A stretch of DNA of 17,420 bases from Deltaproteobacteria bacterium (lineage in GTDB: Bacteria; Chloroflexota; Dehalococcoidia; Dehalococcoidales; BS750m-G39): positions 1-17,420 of the forward strand of contig JAUWGI010000006.1 of assembly GCA_030606505.1 (NCBI GenBank). The letters run 5' to 3'. Within the stretch, counting starts at the first letter, position 1; every line of letters begins with the position of its first letter. A program made the translations under genes and the position numbers. Shown piece after piece: positions 1 to 7,516 of this stretch. Below the pieces are notes generated by a model, which saw nothing but the letters and a program-made list of their open reading frames with translations, was not told the origin of the DNA and ran no database searches.

Positions 1-1286
1 CCGTTGCGGTGTTTGGCGATGATAATATCAGCCGGCGGCGGATAGCTTTCACCGGGGTGTTCTCGTTCCCAGTCCTCTTTGCTGGGAAAGTAGTATTCAT
101 CGCGGTAGACAAAGATAACGACATCGGCATCCTGTTCAATACTACCACTCTCACGCAGGTCAGAAAGCTGGGGTTCGTGTGAGGCTCGTCCCTCCGGGGC
201 ACGGCTTAGCTGTGATACTGCCAGCACCGGTGCGTTAATCTCGCGGGCAAGTCCTTTGAGAGAGCGGGAGATCTCACTGACCTCCTGAACCCGGTTATCA
301 AATCTTCTATCTCCCTGCATCAGCTGCATGTAATCAACAATGATGAGGTCAACGCCGCGCTCATAGTAAAGGCGGCGGGTTTTGCTTCTCATCTCCACCA
401 CCCGCAGCTGGGGGGTATCATCAATATAGATTGGGGCTTCGGAGAGCCGACCGATAGCGTCCATAATCCTCTGTTCCTGCTCTTCGGTGTGATGCCCGAG
501 GCGAACCTGCCGGGAATCAACCTCAGCTTCGCTGGCCAGCAGGCGCAGCACCAGCGGCTCCCGTGCCATCTCCAGGCTGAACAGGGCCACACAGGCTCCC
601 TGTTCCACGGCGGCATTTCGGGCCAGGCTGAGGGCCAGGCTGGTTTTGCCCATGCTCGGCCGGCCGCCGACAATAAGCAGGTCAGAGCGCTGAAATCCGC
701 CCAAGAATTCATCCAGACCGGCAAAACCGGAAAGCACATAGGGGATAGGTCCCCTCGTTTCACCTTCGGCCTCGGTGGTGGTTTCAAAGTACCGGTCCAG
801 CACCTGGCGGATATGGGTCAGGTCCCGCCGGCTCTGCCCGTGGCGTAGCCGGAAGAGAACATCCTCGGCGTCGTTGAGGCTGTGGTCGACATCAGGGTCG
901 GCCCGGTAACCGATGCTGGAAATCTGCCCCCCGGCATCAATCAGGCGGCGCATTATCGAGAGGCGGTAGACAATCTGACCGTAGTGCTCGATATCAAGGG
1001 AGGTGGGGCAGTTGGCGATTAAGTGGCTCAGGTTGGCGGCACCGCCGCAGCTCTCCAGTTTGCCCTGCCGGTCAAGCTCCTGGGCCACGGTAATCTGGTC
1101 TATGGCTTCATCGCGCTCGTAGAGCGACAGGCATGCCCCGTATATCAGCGAGTTTCGCTCGTTATGGAAGTCCGGTGGCTGAAGTATGGTGGCAATTTTG
1201 TGGATGGACGTGCCGTCAATCAGCAGTGAACCGATTACGGCTTCCTCGGCATCAGTATCATGCGGCGGCAATTTGTCGCCATTCAT
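1..1286 (-). CDS. dnaB: Replicative DNA helicase DnaB, C-terminus cut off by window edge
   Basis: ATP-driven hexameric helicase that unwinds DNA at the replication fork. The frame is open from an ATG at 1286-1284 to the left edge, giving 428 residues; the normal protein is about 440-470, so only the extreme C-terminus is missing. Residues 8-110 are the DnaB N-terminal helical domain (HDTDAEEAVIGSLLID near the start). A linker follows, then the RecA-like ATPase with Walker A GGRPSMGKTS at about 207-216, the FSLEM segment near 236-240, a Walker-B-like LIIVDYMQLM and, near the end, QLSRAPEGR and the DADVVIFVYRDEYY region. The start overlaps the rplI stop as ATGA, so translation is probably coupled. 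The pairing rplI-dnaB is common in bacteria. No intein interrupts the visible part. Confidence 0.97.
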   Translation of the reverse strand, partial: MNGDKLPPHDTDAEEAVIGSLLIDGTSIHKIATILQPPDFHNERNSLIYGACLSLYERDEAIDQITVAQELDRQGKLESCGGAANLSHLIANCPTSLDIEHYGQIVYRLSIMRRLIDAGGQISSIGYRADPDVDHSLNDAEDVLFRLRHGQSRRDLTHIRQVLDRYFETTTEAEGETRGPIPYVLSGFAGLDEFLGGFQRSDLLIVGGRPSMGKTSLALSLARNAAVEQGACVALFSLEMAREPLVLRLLASEAEVDSRQVRLGHHTEEQEQRIMDAIGRLSEAPIYIDDTPQLRVVEMRSKTRRLYYERGVDLIIVDYMQLMQGDRRFDNRVQEVSEISRSLKGLAREINAPVLAVSQLSRAPEGRASHEPQLSDLRESGSIEQDADVVIFVYRDEYYFPSKEDWEREHPGESYPPPADIIIAKHRN

Positions 1287-2026
1287 TCTGTCTTCTCTTC
1301 CTTTTTAGCCTTAGCTGCTTTCTTGGTGGTCTTCTTCTCTGCTGCCTTGGTGGTCTTGGTGGCTTTCTTTGGCTTCTTCTCCGCCTTGGGTTCCTTGTCT
1401 ACCTTCTTGGCGGTCTTTTTCTTTTCCTTGGCCGCTTTCTCTTCTTTCTCCGGGGCTTCCTTCTCTTTCTTGGCCGCCTTCTTTGCTGTCTTGGGCGCCT
1501 TCTTCTCCTTAGCCGCCTTCTCCTCTGCCTTGGGCGCCTCCTTCTTCTTGGCTACCTTCTTCTCTTTCTTGGAAGGCTTCTCTTCCGCCTCTTCCTCGAT
1601 CACGGTAACCTTTATCTTGGGGGTGATATCTTTACCCAGTTTAAGGGCTATTTCGTAGCTGCCCAGCTGGCGGATAGGCTCCTCCAGCTCTATCTTTCTC
1701 TTGTCGATTTCAAGCCCGGTGACATTCTGCAGTTCAGCGGCAATATCGGCGCTGGTGATGGAACCGTAAAGCTTATCTTTGGCGCCGGCTTTAGCCTTGA
1801 GGCTGACCTCTTTTCCTTCTATCTGGCTGGCCAGCTCATTCATTTCGGAGGTAAGGCGGACTTCCATTTTTTTGGTTCTGGTTTCTATCTGGCTGACCGC
1901 CTGAGGTTGGGCCAGGGCGGCCAGTTTTCGGGGGATGAGATAATTCCGGGCGTAGCCATCGGCTACCTCTTTTACCTGTCCGGCTTGAGCTACATTGGGT
2001 ACGTCCTGGAGGAAGATAACCTTCAT
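1283..2026 (-). CDS. rplI: Ribosomal protein L9 with long Lys/Ala/Glu-rich C-terminal tail
   Basis: Large-subunit protein bL9, which binds 23S rRNA and reaches out from the L1 side of the ribosome. Residues 1-146 are a complete bL9: the N-terminal rRNA-binding domain (MKVIFLQDVPNVAQAGQ, then DGYARNYLIPRKLA at about 23-36), the long connecting helix and a C-terminal domain ending near IKVTVIEEE. Usual bL9 length is about 148-150, but this protein has 247. The extra ~100 residues are almost only Lys, Ala, Glu, Thr and Pro and resemble a histone H1 tail; EEKAAKEKK occurs twice (168-176 and 195-203). The ATG at 2026 is preceded by AAGGTGA at a good distance. The tail is in frame with no stop, so it is part of the gene rather than a fused neighbour. 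The open frame on the opposite strand is a low-complexity shadow. Confidence 0.96.
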   Translation of the reverse strand: MKVIFLQDVPNVAQAGQVKEVADGYARNYLIPRKLAALAQPQAVSQIETRTKKMEVRLTSEMNELASQIEGKEVSLKAKAGAKDKLYGSITSADIAAELQNVTGLEIDKRKIELEEPIRQLGSYEIALKLGKDITPKIKVTVIEEEAEEKPSKKEKKVAKKKEAPKAEEKAAKEKKAPKTAKKAAKKEKEAPEKEEKAAKEKKKTAKKVDKEPKAEKKPKKATKTTKAAEKKTTKKAAKAKKEEKTE

Positions 2027-2072
2027 AATTTCACCTTACTTATTATACTTTACTTGGTGGCGGAGCGCTAGG

Positions 2073-3002
2073 CTAAAGCTCTAGAAATTTATCGGCAAAT
2101 ACGGCCGCAGTGGCGCCGTCTCCAGCGGCGGTTATCGCCTGGCGGGGAGAATGCTGGCGAATGTCGCCGGCGGCGAAAATGCCGGGTATTTTGGTCTCCA
2201 TCCGGTCGTTGGTTATGATATAGCCGGCTTTGTCGAGGGGTAAAACGCCTTTGAGAAAATCGGTGCTGGGTTTAAGCCCAACAGCGACAAAGACGCCAGC
2301 TACATCCATGGTAGACTCCTTGCCGGTTTTCACTTGGCGCAGACTCAGCCGCTTGACCGTGTCTTTACCCTCGATTTTTTCCACCACCGTATTCCAGAGG
2401 AATTCTATTCTGGATTCCGCCCGCGCCTTCTCTTCCATAATGCGGGTGGCGCGGAGCCGGTCACGGCGGTGTATCACTATTACCTTTGAGGCGAACTTGG
2501 CCAGGTGGAGGGCTTCACTGATGGCGGCATTACCGCCCCCCATCACGGCTACCGGCTTTTTCTTGAAGAAGGGAGCGTCGCAGGTGGCGCAGTAAGACAC
2601 CCCCTTTCCGGTAAGCTCCCTCTCCCCGGGGATGCCCAGCTTGCCCCGTTCCGAGCCGCTGGCGATAATCACGGCTTTAGCGGTGAAGTCGCCCTTGGTG
2701 GTCTTGACCACCTTTTTCTTTATTTTAAGCTCGATGCCGGTAACCTCAGCGATGGCGATGTTCAGCCCGTATTTGGCTGCCTGCTGTTGCATGAGCTGCC
2801 CCAGTTCAGCGCCGGAAACACCTTCAGCAAAGCCGGGGTAGTTTTCCACCAGTTCGGCATCGGTTATTCGGCCGCCCACCACCCCCCTCTCGATGAGCAG
2901 GCTGCTGAGCCGGGCCCGTGAGGTATAAATGCCGGCGCTGAGCCCGGCCGGCCCGCCACCGATAATAATTACCTCATATTCTTTTTGTGCTTTAGCGGTC
3001 AT
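2073..3002 (-). CDS. trxB: Thioredoxin reductase (NADPH, FAD)
   Basis: Low-molecular-weight thioredoxin reductase, passing electrons from NADPH through FAD and a redox disulfide to thioredoxin in the cytoplasm. The 309 residues match the normal length. The FAD dinucleotide-binding site GGGPAGLSAG is at 15-24; the NADPH domain carries the redox pair CATC (Cys138, Cys141), GGGNAAISEA at 155-164 and HRRDRLRA at 178-185 (Arg residues that usually favour NADPH); the second FAD motif is FAAGDIR at 276-282. The gene starts 4 bases after trxA, so the enzyme and its substrate are co-expressed. There is only a weak ribosome-binding site before the ATG, consistent with coupling to trxA translation. Confidence 0.97.
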   Translation of the reverse strand: MTAKAQKEYEVIIIGGGPAGLSAGIYTSRARLSSLLIERGVVGGRITDAELVENYPGFAEGVSGAELGQLMQQQAAKYGLNIAIAEVTGIELKIKKKVVKTTKGDFTAKAVIIASGSERGKLGIPGERELTGKGVSYCATCDAPFFKKKPVAVMGGGNAAISEALHLAKFASKVIVIHRRDRLRATRIMEEKARAESRIEFLWNTVVEKIEGKDTVKRLSLRQVKTGKESTMDVAGVFVAVGLKPSTDFLKGVLPLDKAGYIITNDRMETKIPGIFAAGDIRQHSPRQAITAAGDGATAAVFADKFLEL

Positions 3003-3006
3003 TGTT

Positions 3007-3333
3007 TTATTTCAGGATGGCATCCAGGTCTTTTTTCAGCTCTTCTTTGGGTTTAAAACCCACGATTTGTGACGCCGGCTTGCCCTCTTTGAAGATAATG
3101 AGGTTGGGTATAGCCATTATATTATACTTGGCGGCGGTCTGGGCGTTCTGATCCACATCCAGCTTGGCAAAGGTTATCTTGTCGGCGTATTCCTTGGCCA
3201 GCTCTTCCAGCACCGGCGCCGCCATGAGGCAGGGTCGGCACCAGGGCGCCCAGAAGTCGACCAGTACTGGTATCTTGGACTCCAGCACCTTTTTCTCAAA
3301 GCTGGAGTCATCTACTTCGATTGGTTCGCTCAT
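3007..3333 (-). CDS. trxA: Thioredoxin with WCRPC active site
   Basis: Small cytoplasmic disulfide reductase of 108 residues, the standard size. The fold is clear: VLVDFWAPWCRPC at 23-35 followed by the AAPVLEELAKEYADKI helix and a cis-proline loop AIPNLI with Pro76. Active-site cysteines are Cys32 and Cys35. The dipeptide between them is Arg-Pro instead of the usual Gly-Pro, and Asn replaces the common Thr after the cis-proline; both changes could shift redox potential or partner choice, but the protein is still plainly a thioredoxin. The start overlaps the end of plsX by 26 bases and is set by a strong ribosome-binding site. trxB follows 4 bases later, so it is the likely reductase. Confidence 0.95.
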   Translation of the reverse strand: MSEPIEVDDSSFEKKVLESKIPVLVDFWAPWCRPCLMAAPVLEELAKEYADKITFAKLDVDQNAQTAAKYNIMAIPNLIIFKEGKPASQIVGFKPKEELKKDLDAILK

Positions 3334-4340
3334 AACTTTCCTCCTTAATTATTCGGCAGATATCCCGTTCTACTGTCTGTTTGGCCAGGCCGATAGCATT
3401 TTTTATCGCCTTAGCCTGACTGCGGCCGTGGGAAACGATAATATTTCCGTTTACCCCCATGAGATAGGCCCCGCCGTATTCGGTGTAGTCTACCCTCTTT
3501 ACCCAGGAACCCAGGCCTATATCCCGGAGCAGCTCTCTCCCGCGCAGGTGATAGGCGGTGGAAAAAATATGACCGGCTTGCCGTGCCACGTTCACCAGGG
3601 AGTCCCCCAGCCCCTCGATGGTCTTGAGCACTATGTTGCCGGTGAAGCCGTCGGTAACTATAACGTTGGCTTTTCCTTTCATTATATCCTGGCCTTCTAT
3701 ATTGCCGATGAAGTTCAGGCCGTTGAGCTTTTTAAGCAGCTTGTGGGTCTCCTGGGCCAGGCGGTTACCTTTGATTTCCTCTTCGCCGTTGTTGAGCAAG
3801 CCGATGGTCGGGGCGCTGATGTCGAGAATATGTTTGGTATAGACATTGCCCATCTGAGCGAACTGGACCAGGTTGTGGGGGCGGCAGTTGGCGTTGGCGC
3901 CGGCGTCAATGAGCAGGGCGGGAGTGGGGGGGTTGATATCTATAAGACTGCCCAGGGCAGGGCGGTCGATGCCTTTTAGCTTGCCCAGATTGAGCAGGCC
4001 GGCGCATAGTACGGCGCCGGTGTTACCGGCGGAAACGAAGGCGGAGGCGGCGCCATCCCGCAACAGGTTAATGCCGACGACTATCGGGGAGTTCGGCTTG
4101 CTTCTAACTGCCTTCAGCGGGGGCTCATTGTAGCTAATAACCTCCGGGGCATCGATGATTTTAATGTTTAGTTTACTCATGTAGTGGCCGGCCAGCACGT
4201 GCAGTATTGACTTATTGCCCACCAGAGCAACGGTGACCTCATACTCTTGAGCCGCTTTTATGGCTCCTTTGACTATTTCCCTTGGGGCATACTCCCCCCC
4301 CGGCGGCATCAATGGCGATTATAATCTCTTTATTACTCAT
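3308..4340 (-). CDS. plsX: Phosphate acyltransferase PlsX, with apparent N-terminal frameshift
   Basis: Converts acyl-ACP plus phosphate to acyl-phosphate, the first step of the PlsX/PlsY route to lysophosphatidic acid. The main frame (3308-4312) encodes EYAPREIVKGA, SAGNTGAVL, LIDAGANANCRP, TDGFTGNIVLKT and the closing GAYLMGVNG region, all typical PlsX segments. Its N-terminus is odd: the main frame can only start at TTG 4312 or ATG 4309, giving MPPGG in place of the family's conserved IAIDAMGGD strand. That strand is present one frame away, starting at an ATG at 4340 and reading MSNKEIIIAIDAAGG, before a run of eight Gs (4301-4294). Deleting one G would join the frames into a 343-residue protein of normal size. 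The ATG at 4340 lies 5 bases after the activase stop, supporting it as the true start. Either a real mutation or a homopolymer sequencing error. Confidence 0.88.
3340..3346 (-). promoter_or_regulatory. Strong ribosome-binding site of trxA
   Basis: On the minus strand AAGGAGG lies 6 bases before the trxA ATG at 3333. It sits inside the last codons of plsX and fixes the trxA start, which overlaps plsX by 26 bases. Confidence 0.8.
4294..4301 (-). other. G8 homopolymer carrying the plsX frameshift
   Basis: Eight consecutive Cs on the plus strand (Gs in the gene). Seven would keep the conserved plsX N-terminus in frame with the rest. With eight, the frame beginning at ATG 4340 ends at a TGA at 4241-4239 after 33 codons. 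Confidence 0.85.
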
Positions 4341-4345
4341 AATTT

Positions 4346-5311
4346 TCAGCTTGTCGGGCTTCTCTCCCAGATGTCACAGCGGCCTCCCCACCGGGCCAGA
4401 ACCTCCCCGTTAAGGGAAAGCTGGGCTATCTCGCACAGGTTAGGGCAGGCTTTACATTCAAACGAGGAGGTACGGTATTTTATCTCACTTATGCCGAACC
4501 CCTTAAACTGGCTTTTCTGTTTACTGGCGCTCGTCTCCTCATGCACCAACAGGGCGGCCCCTATCGCCCCCATCACCTCGTGGTGGGGTGGGACAATCAC
4601 CTCGGTATCGATCTCTTCCCGCAGTGCCTTGACTATGCCCTGGTTGAAGGCAACCCCACCCTGAAATATCACCGGCGGCTGGATATCCTTGCCCAGCCCC
4701 ACGTTGTTGAGGTAGTTGCGCACCAGCGCCTGGCAGAGACCGTAGAGAATATCCTCGGTGCGGTGCCCCATCTGCTGTTTATGTATCATATCCGATTCGG
4801 CAAAGACGGTGCACCGCCCGGCGATGCGCACCGGCGTGGTGCTCTCCAGGGAGCGCTGACTGAACTGCTCGATATTCATATTCAGGCGCAGCGCCTGGTG
4901 GTCGAGGAAGCTGCCGGTGCCGGCGGCACAGACGGTGTTCATGCCGAAGTCGGTTACTATCCCGTCTCTAATGATGATAATCTTGCTGTCCTGCCCCCCG
5001 ATTTCGACAACGGTCTGTGCCTGGGGGAAATAGTGCAGGGCGCCTACGGCGTGGCTGGTAATCTCGTTCTTGACCAGATCCGCCCCCACGATAACCCCGG
5101 CCAGGTAGCGGGCACTGCCGGTGGTAGCCACCCCGCCGATGTCAATATCTTTGGGCAGCTGTTTTTTGACCTCTTTTAAGCCCTCCTGAACCATCTCGAT
5201 GGGCTTACCCTGTGTCGGCAGGTAAAGGTGAAAGACCAGTTCATCGCTCTGGTTGAGCACGGCGAACTTGGTGGTCACCGAGCCGACGTCAATGCCTAAA
5301 TAGGCTTCCAT
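4346..5311 (-). CDS. CoA-dehydratase-type ATPase activase (BadF/BadG/HgdC family)
   Basis: Predicted ATP-dependent, [4Fe-4S]-carrying electron donor of the 2-hydroxyacyl-CoA dehydratase / benzoyl-CoA reductase / double-cubane-protein activator family, which fires low-potential electrons into a partner. In a 321-residue protein the ASKHA ATPase fold shows GIDVGSVTTK (6-15), EIGGQDSK (103-110) and FQGGVAFNQG (216-225). The two cluster ligands expected at a homodimer interface are Cys128 (NTVCAAGTGSFLD) and Cys167 (GRCTVFAESDMI). Beyond the usual ~260-residue core there is an extra C-terminal Cys motif: Cys286, Cys289, Cys293 and Cys312 (CKACPNLC ... GGRC). As I recall, this motif is seen in the large fused activases that also carry DUF2229, and here the two genes transcribed just before it encode such parts. 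ATG 5311 is chosen because it begins directly at the first beta strand; an upstream GTG at 5365 would lie inside a hairpin repeat. Confidence 0.9.
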   Translation of the reverse strand: MEAYLGIDVGSVTTKFAVLNQSDELVFHLYLPTQGKPIEMVQEGLKEVKKQLPKDIDIGGVATTGSARYLAGVIVGADLVKNEITSHAVGALHYFPQAQTVVEIGGQDSKIIIIRDGIVTDFGMNTVCAAGTGSFLDHQALRLNMNIEQFSQRSLESTTPVRIAGRCTVFAESDMIHKQQMGHRTEDILYGLCQALVRNYLNNVGLGKDIQPPVIFQGGVAFNQGIVKALREEIDTEVIVPPHHEVMGAIGAALLVHEETSASKQKSQFKGFGISEIKYRTSSFECKACPNLCEIAQLSLNGEVLARWGGRCDIWERSPTS

Positions 5312-5334
5312 AGATTTTCCATTAAGAGGTTTTT

Positions 5335-5410
5335 TCAACCTCACCCCCTGTATCCCCCTCTCCACTCTTGGAGAGGGGGAAGGATATGTAAGAGGGACTT
5401 CGTCCCTCTA
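5335..5410. repeat. Intergenic repeat with two perfect hairpins
   Basis: The 145-base gap between two minus-strand genes (5312-5456) holds two near-contiguous inverted repeats: a 12-bp stem with a 4-base loop at 5353-5380 (TCCCCCTCTCCA / TGGAGAGGGGGA), and an 8-bp stem with a 3-base loop at 5391-5409 (AGAGGGAC / GTCCCTCT). The element begins with TCAACCTCACCCC (5335-5347), repeated exactly at 8768-8780 in the large intergenic region, again after a run of Ts. It looks like a small dispersed non-coding repeat. A role as RNA processing site or attenuator in the operon is possible but not shown. Confidence 0.6.
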
Positions 5411-5456
5411 GAACTCCCTATTATGAACCTCGCCCCTCCACTCCTTATAGCTCTCT

Positions 5457-6539
5457 CTAAACCTTTACTTTGGCCCGCCGGCGGTGTTTGAGCAGGTCAA
5501 CGAAGGCTTCCAGCCTGGTCAGCATGCCCGACTTGCCCAGCTGCTCATCACAGAGTATGGTCAGCACCGGGATATTCTCCTTTGTCGATGGCATTATATT
5601 CTGGGCCACTATCTCCGGCATACAGGTGAACGGCGCCAGGTGTACCAGCCCATCATAATCTTTGGCGTGGAGCACCTTCTCCCCCACCGTTTCCCAGCCC
5701 TCCCCGCCGATGTCCCGCTTGAGGTAGGGCATGGCCGCCTTATGGAGCCGGTCCTTCTCGTTTACCCCCAGGGGGTTGAGGAAGAGGCTGAACTTGGTCC
5801 ATTCCGAGGTAAATATACTCCTTCTTACCTCCACCCCCAGCTTGCCCAGCTCCTTCTCCACGTCCAGGTTGGAGAAAGGCTCCAGTAATACATAAAACTC
5901 ACCGACTATGCCCACCACCAGCGGCTCGGCGCTCTCATCCCTCTCTACCAGGCTTAACTGTTCCAGGTAGTCCTTCTGCACCCGCTTCAGGCTCTGGTAA
6001 TCATCGGCCTGCTCGGTAGCCCTGACCGCCTGGGCGAATAGTTGATTGGCTGTTCCCTTTACCCGCTCTATGGGTCTAACCTTCTGCACCGCCCGTTCTA
6101 TACTGTCCAGGACGTTCAGTTTGGCCAGACCGAAGCGGAAGGCCGAGATAATCTTAGCCCAAGAGGCATTGTTTGACAAGCGCTTGATCGCTTCCAGTAA
6201 GCCGAGTAGTTTTCGCTGGGAGACCCCAATGCAGACTATTTCGGCGTTATAGCCCAGGCTGTGGAGCACCTGCTCCTGCGTCTTGGCGTAATAGCCCAGC
6301 CGGCAGATACCGGAGCCGGCGGGCATGAGCAGGGTATCGGCACCAAGCTCGGCGGCTTCAATCAGGTTGCCCAGGGTTAGTTTAAAGGGGATGCACATCC
6401 CTTCCGGTGAATACCTCACCCCCAGTGAAAGGGTGCGCTGGTTATTGACCGGCGGTATAACGAAGTCCAGGTTTAGCCTCTGGAACAAGGCTTTGAGCGG
6501 TATATAGAGGTTTCCCATATGGGGCACGCCTATACGCAT
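5457..6539 (-). CDS. DUF2229 / 2-hydroxyacyl-CoA dehydratase D-like protein (second paralogue)
   Basis: A 360-residue protein of the activase-associated DUF2229/HGD-D group. It begins MRIGVPHMGNLYIPLKALFQ, followed by the family-like RYSPEGMCIPFKLTLGNLIEA segment and MPAGSGICRLGYY. Cysteines that could ligand an iron-sulfur cluster are Cys49, Cys79, Cys103, Cys306 (PFTCMPEIVAQN) and Cys330 (LTILCDEQLG). The PFTCMPEIVAQNIMP ... TRLEAFVDLL end resembles the HGD-D subunit, which binds [4Fe-4S] in true dehydratases. It overlaps the preceding paralogue by 10 bases, and a purine-rich GGAGAGAGG lies shortly before its ATG. In many anaerobes these parts are fused to the activase in one very long protein; here they are separate. 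Substrate unknown; alternatives are an atypical dehydratase component or a double-cubane-type reductase. Confidence 0.8.
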   Translation of the reverse strand: MRIGVPHMGNLYIPLKALFQRLNLDFVIPPVNNQRTLSLGVRYSPEGMCIPFKLTLGNLIEAAELGADTLLMPAGSGICRLGYYAKTQEQVLHSLGYNAEIVCIGVSQRKLLGLLEAIKRLSNNASWAKIISAFRFGLAKLNVLDSIERAVQKVRPIERVKGTANQLFAQAVRATEQADDYQSLKRVQKDYLEQLSLVERDESAEPLVVGIVGEFYVLLEPFSNLDVEKELGKLGVEVRRSIFTSEWTKFSLFLNPLGVNEKDRLHKAAMPYLKRDIGGEGWETVGEKVLHAKDYDGLVHLAPFTCMPEIVAQNIMPSTKENIPVLTILCDEQLGKSGMLTRLEAFVDLLKHRRRAKVKV

Positions 6540-7516
6540 ACCTTGGCCTCTCTCCTCTTCCTTCTCTGTATCATATCCAGAAAAGCTTCCAGACGGGTAA
6601 CCACGCCGGCTTCGGCGGTATGCTCTTCCAGTGTCAGGCTCATGAACGGCGTCGTCCTCAGCCTGATTGCCTGCCGCTGTACCATATCCATCATCAGTGA
6701 ATCGGGCCCGCAGCCAAAAGCTACCACCCCGATGACCCCCTCCACCCCGCTTTCCAGGTAGTGTCCACCGCTCCCCACTACCTCTTCCTCATATGTCCAG
6801 TAGGGCTTGCCGGTCAGCCTGGTTATGGCTGTTTCCAGTTGCTCGTCGGTGAGCATCTCCGGCGTCAGCACCCGGTACCCGGCCTGCTCAAGGCGGTGGG
6901 TAAGGCGGTGGTTTATCAGTTCGTCGTAGAGCAGGTAGGGATGTCCGATCAGGGCAATGGCAGCTTGTTTTGGATTAGGGGAGGGCGTTGCTGCCTCGGA
7001 TATTCGGGCTATCGCCTGTGGTGGGGTTAAGCCCTTGTTTATCATCAGCTCTTTATATTCCTGGTGAGCGTGCCAGGCTGCCAGTGCCGCTTTTCTCACC
7101 TGGAGCGGGTTCCAGCTAAGGTTCCGCCCCAGACTGTAGATAGCCTGGTACAGCTTGCGCTTTCCCTTATTGATATCGATATCTATATCCAGGATGGGAG
7201 GGCATTCAGGAATAACAGCCCGGGTCATATCGGGCAGGCCGAGAAACTTGGAGCAGTTATAAATCTTGCTTTTCACGCTGCGCAGGGCGGGGATAAAGAC
7301 ATAGTCGCACTTCTCCACCAGCGCCAGCACATGCCCGCAGAAGACCTTTACCGGCAGGCAGGTGTCAGCCACCACCCGCGATGAGCCGACGGCCAAGGTC
7401 GCTTGGGTGGTTGGTGGCGAGACCACTACCTCCGCCCCCAGTCCCTCAAAGAAGGTCTTCCACATGGGGTAGTATTGATAGTAGAGCAGGGCTCTGGGGA
7501 TACCGACCTTAACCAT
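6530..7516 (-). CDS. DUF2229 / acyl-CoA dehydratase activase-related protein (first paralogue)
   Basis: A 328-residue protein starting KVGIPRALLYYQYYPMWKTFF, the characteristic opening of DUF2229 proteins. Cysteines at 53 (DTCLPVKVF), 60, 70, 88 (IYNCSKF) and 105 (PECPP) are candidates for metal-cluster binding. The C-terminal part has an HGD-D-like FGCGPDSLMMDMVQR segment (Cys269) and ends with LTLEEHTAEAGVVTRLEAFLDM, closely echoed by the end of its downstream neighbour, so the two genes are paralogues. It overlaps the amidohydrolase stop by 8 bases (start ATG 7516) and its own stop overlaps the next start by 10 bases, so all three are co-translated. A joint job with the activase encoded at 4346-5311 is likely. 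What it reduces or dehydrates cannot be told from sequence. Confidence 0.8.
   Translation of the reverse strand: MVKVGIPRALLYYQYYPMWKTFFEGLGAEVVVSPPTTQATLAVGSSRVVADTCLPVKVFCGHVLALVEKCDYVFIPALRSVKSKIYNCSKFLGLPDMTRAVIPECPPILDIDIDINKGKRKLYQAIYSLGRNLSWNPLQVRKAALAAWHAHQEYKELMINKGLTPPQAIARISEAATPSPNPKQAAIALIGHPYLLYDELINHRLTHRLEQAGYRVLTPEMLTDEQLETAITRLTGKPYWTYEEEVVGSGGHYLESGVEGVIGVVAFGCGPDSLMMDMVQRQAIRLRTTPFMSLTLEEHTAEAGVVTRLEAFLDMIQRRKRREAKVCV

Noticed and set aside
2042..2070. TATAAT in the trxB-rplI gap as an internal promoter
   Set aside because: The -10 is perfect but the -35 position reads TAGCGC with no extended -10, so evidence is too thin to list; a weak internal promoter for rplI-dnaB stays possible.
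1133..2071. Plus-strand open frame of 312 codons, rich in Leu, Phe and Gly like a membrane protein
   Set aside because: It is antisense to rplI; the Leu/Phe richness is the mirror of the Lys/Glu-rich L9 tail. rplI on the minus strand has clear family motifs and a ribosome-binding site.
3164..3979. Plus-strand open frame of 271 codons opposite trxA and plsX
   Set aside because: It is antisense to two recognisable genes and matches no family I know; GC-rich codon bias explains the long open frame.
5312..5365. Extended N-terminus of the activase from GTG 5365
   Set aside because: The added 18 residues are encoded by the hairpin repeat and precede the first conserved strand; ATG 5311 fits family starts.
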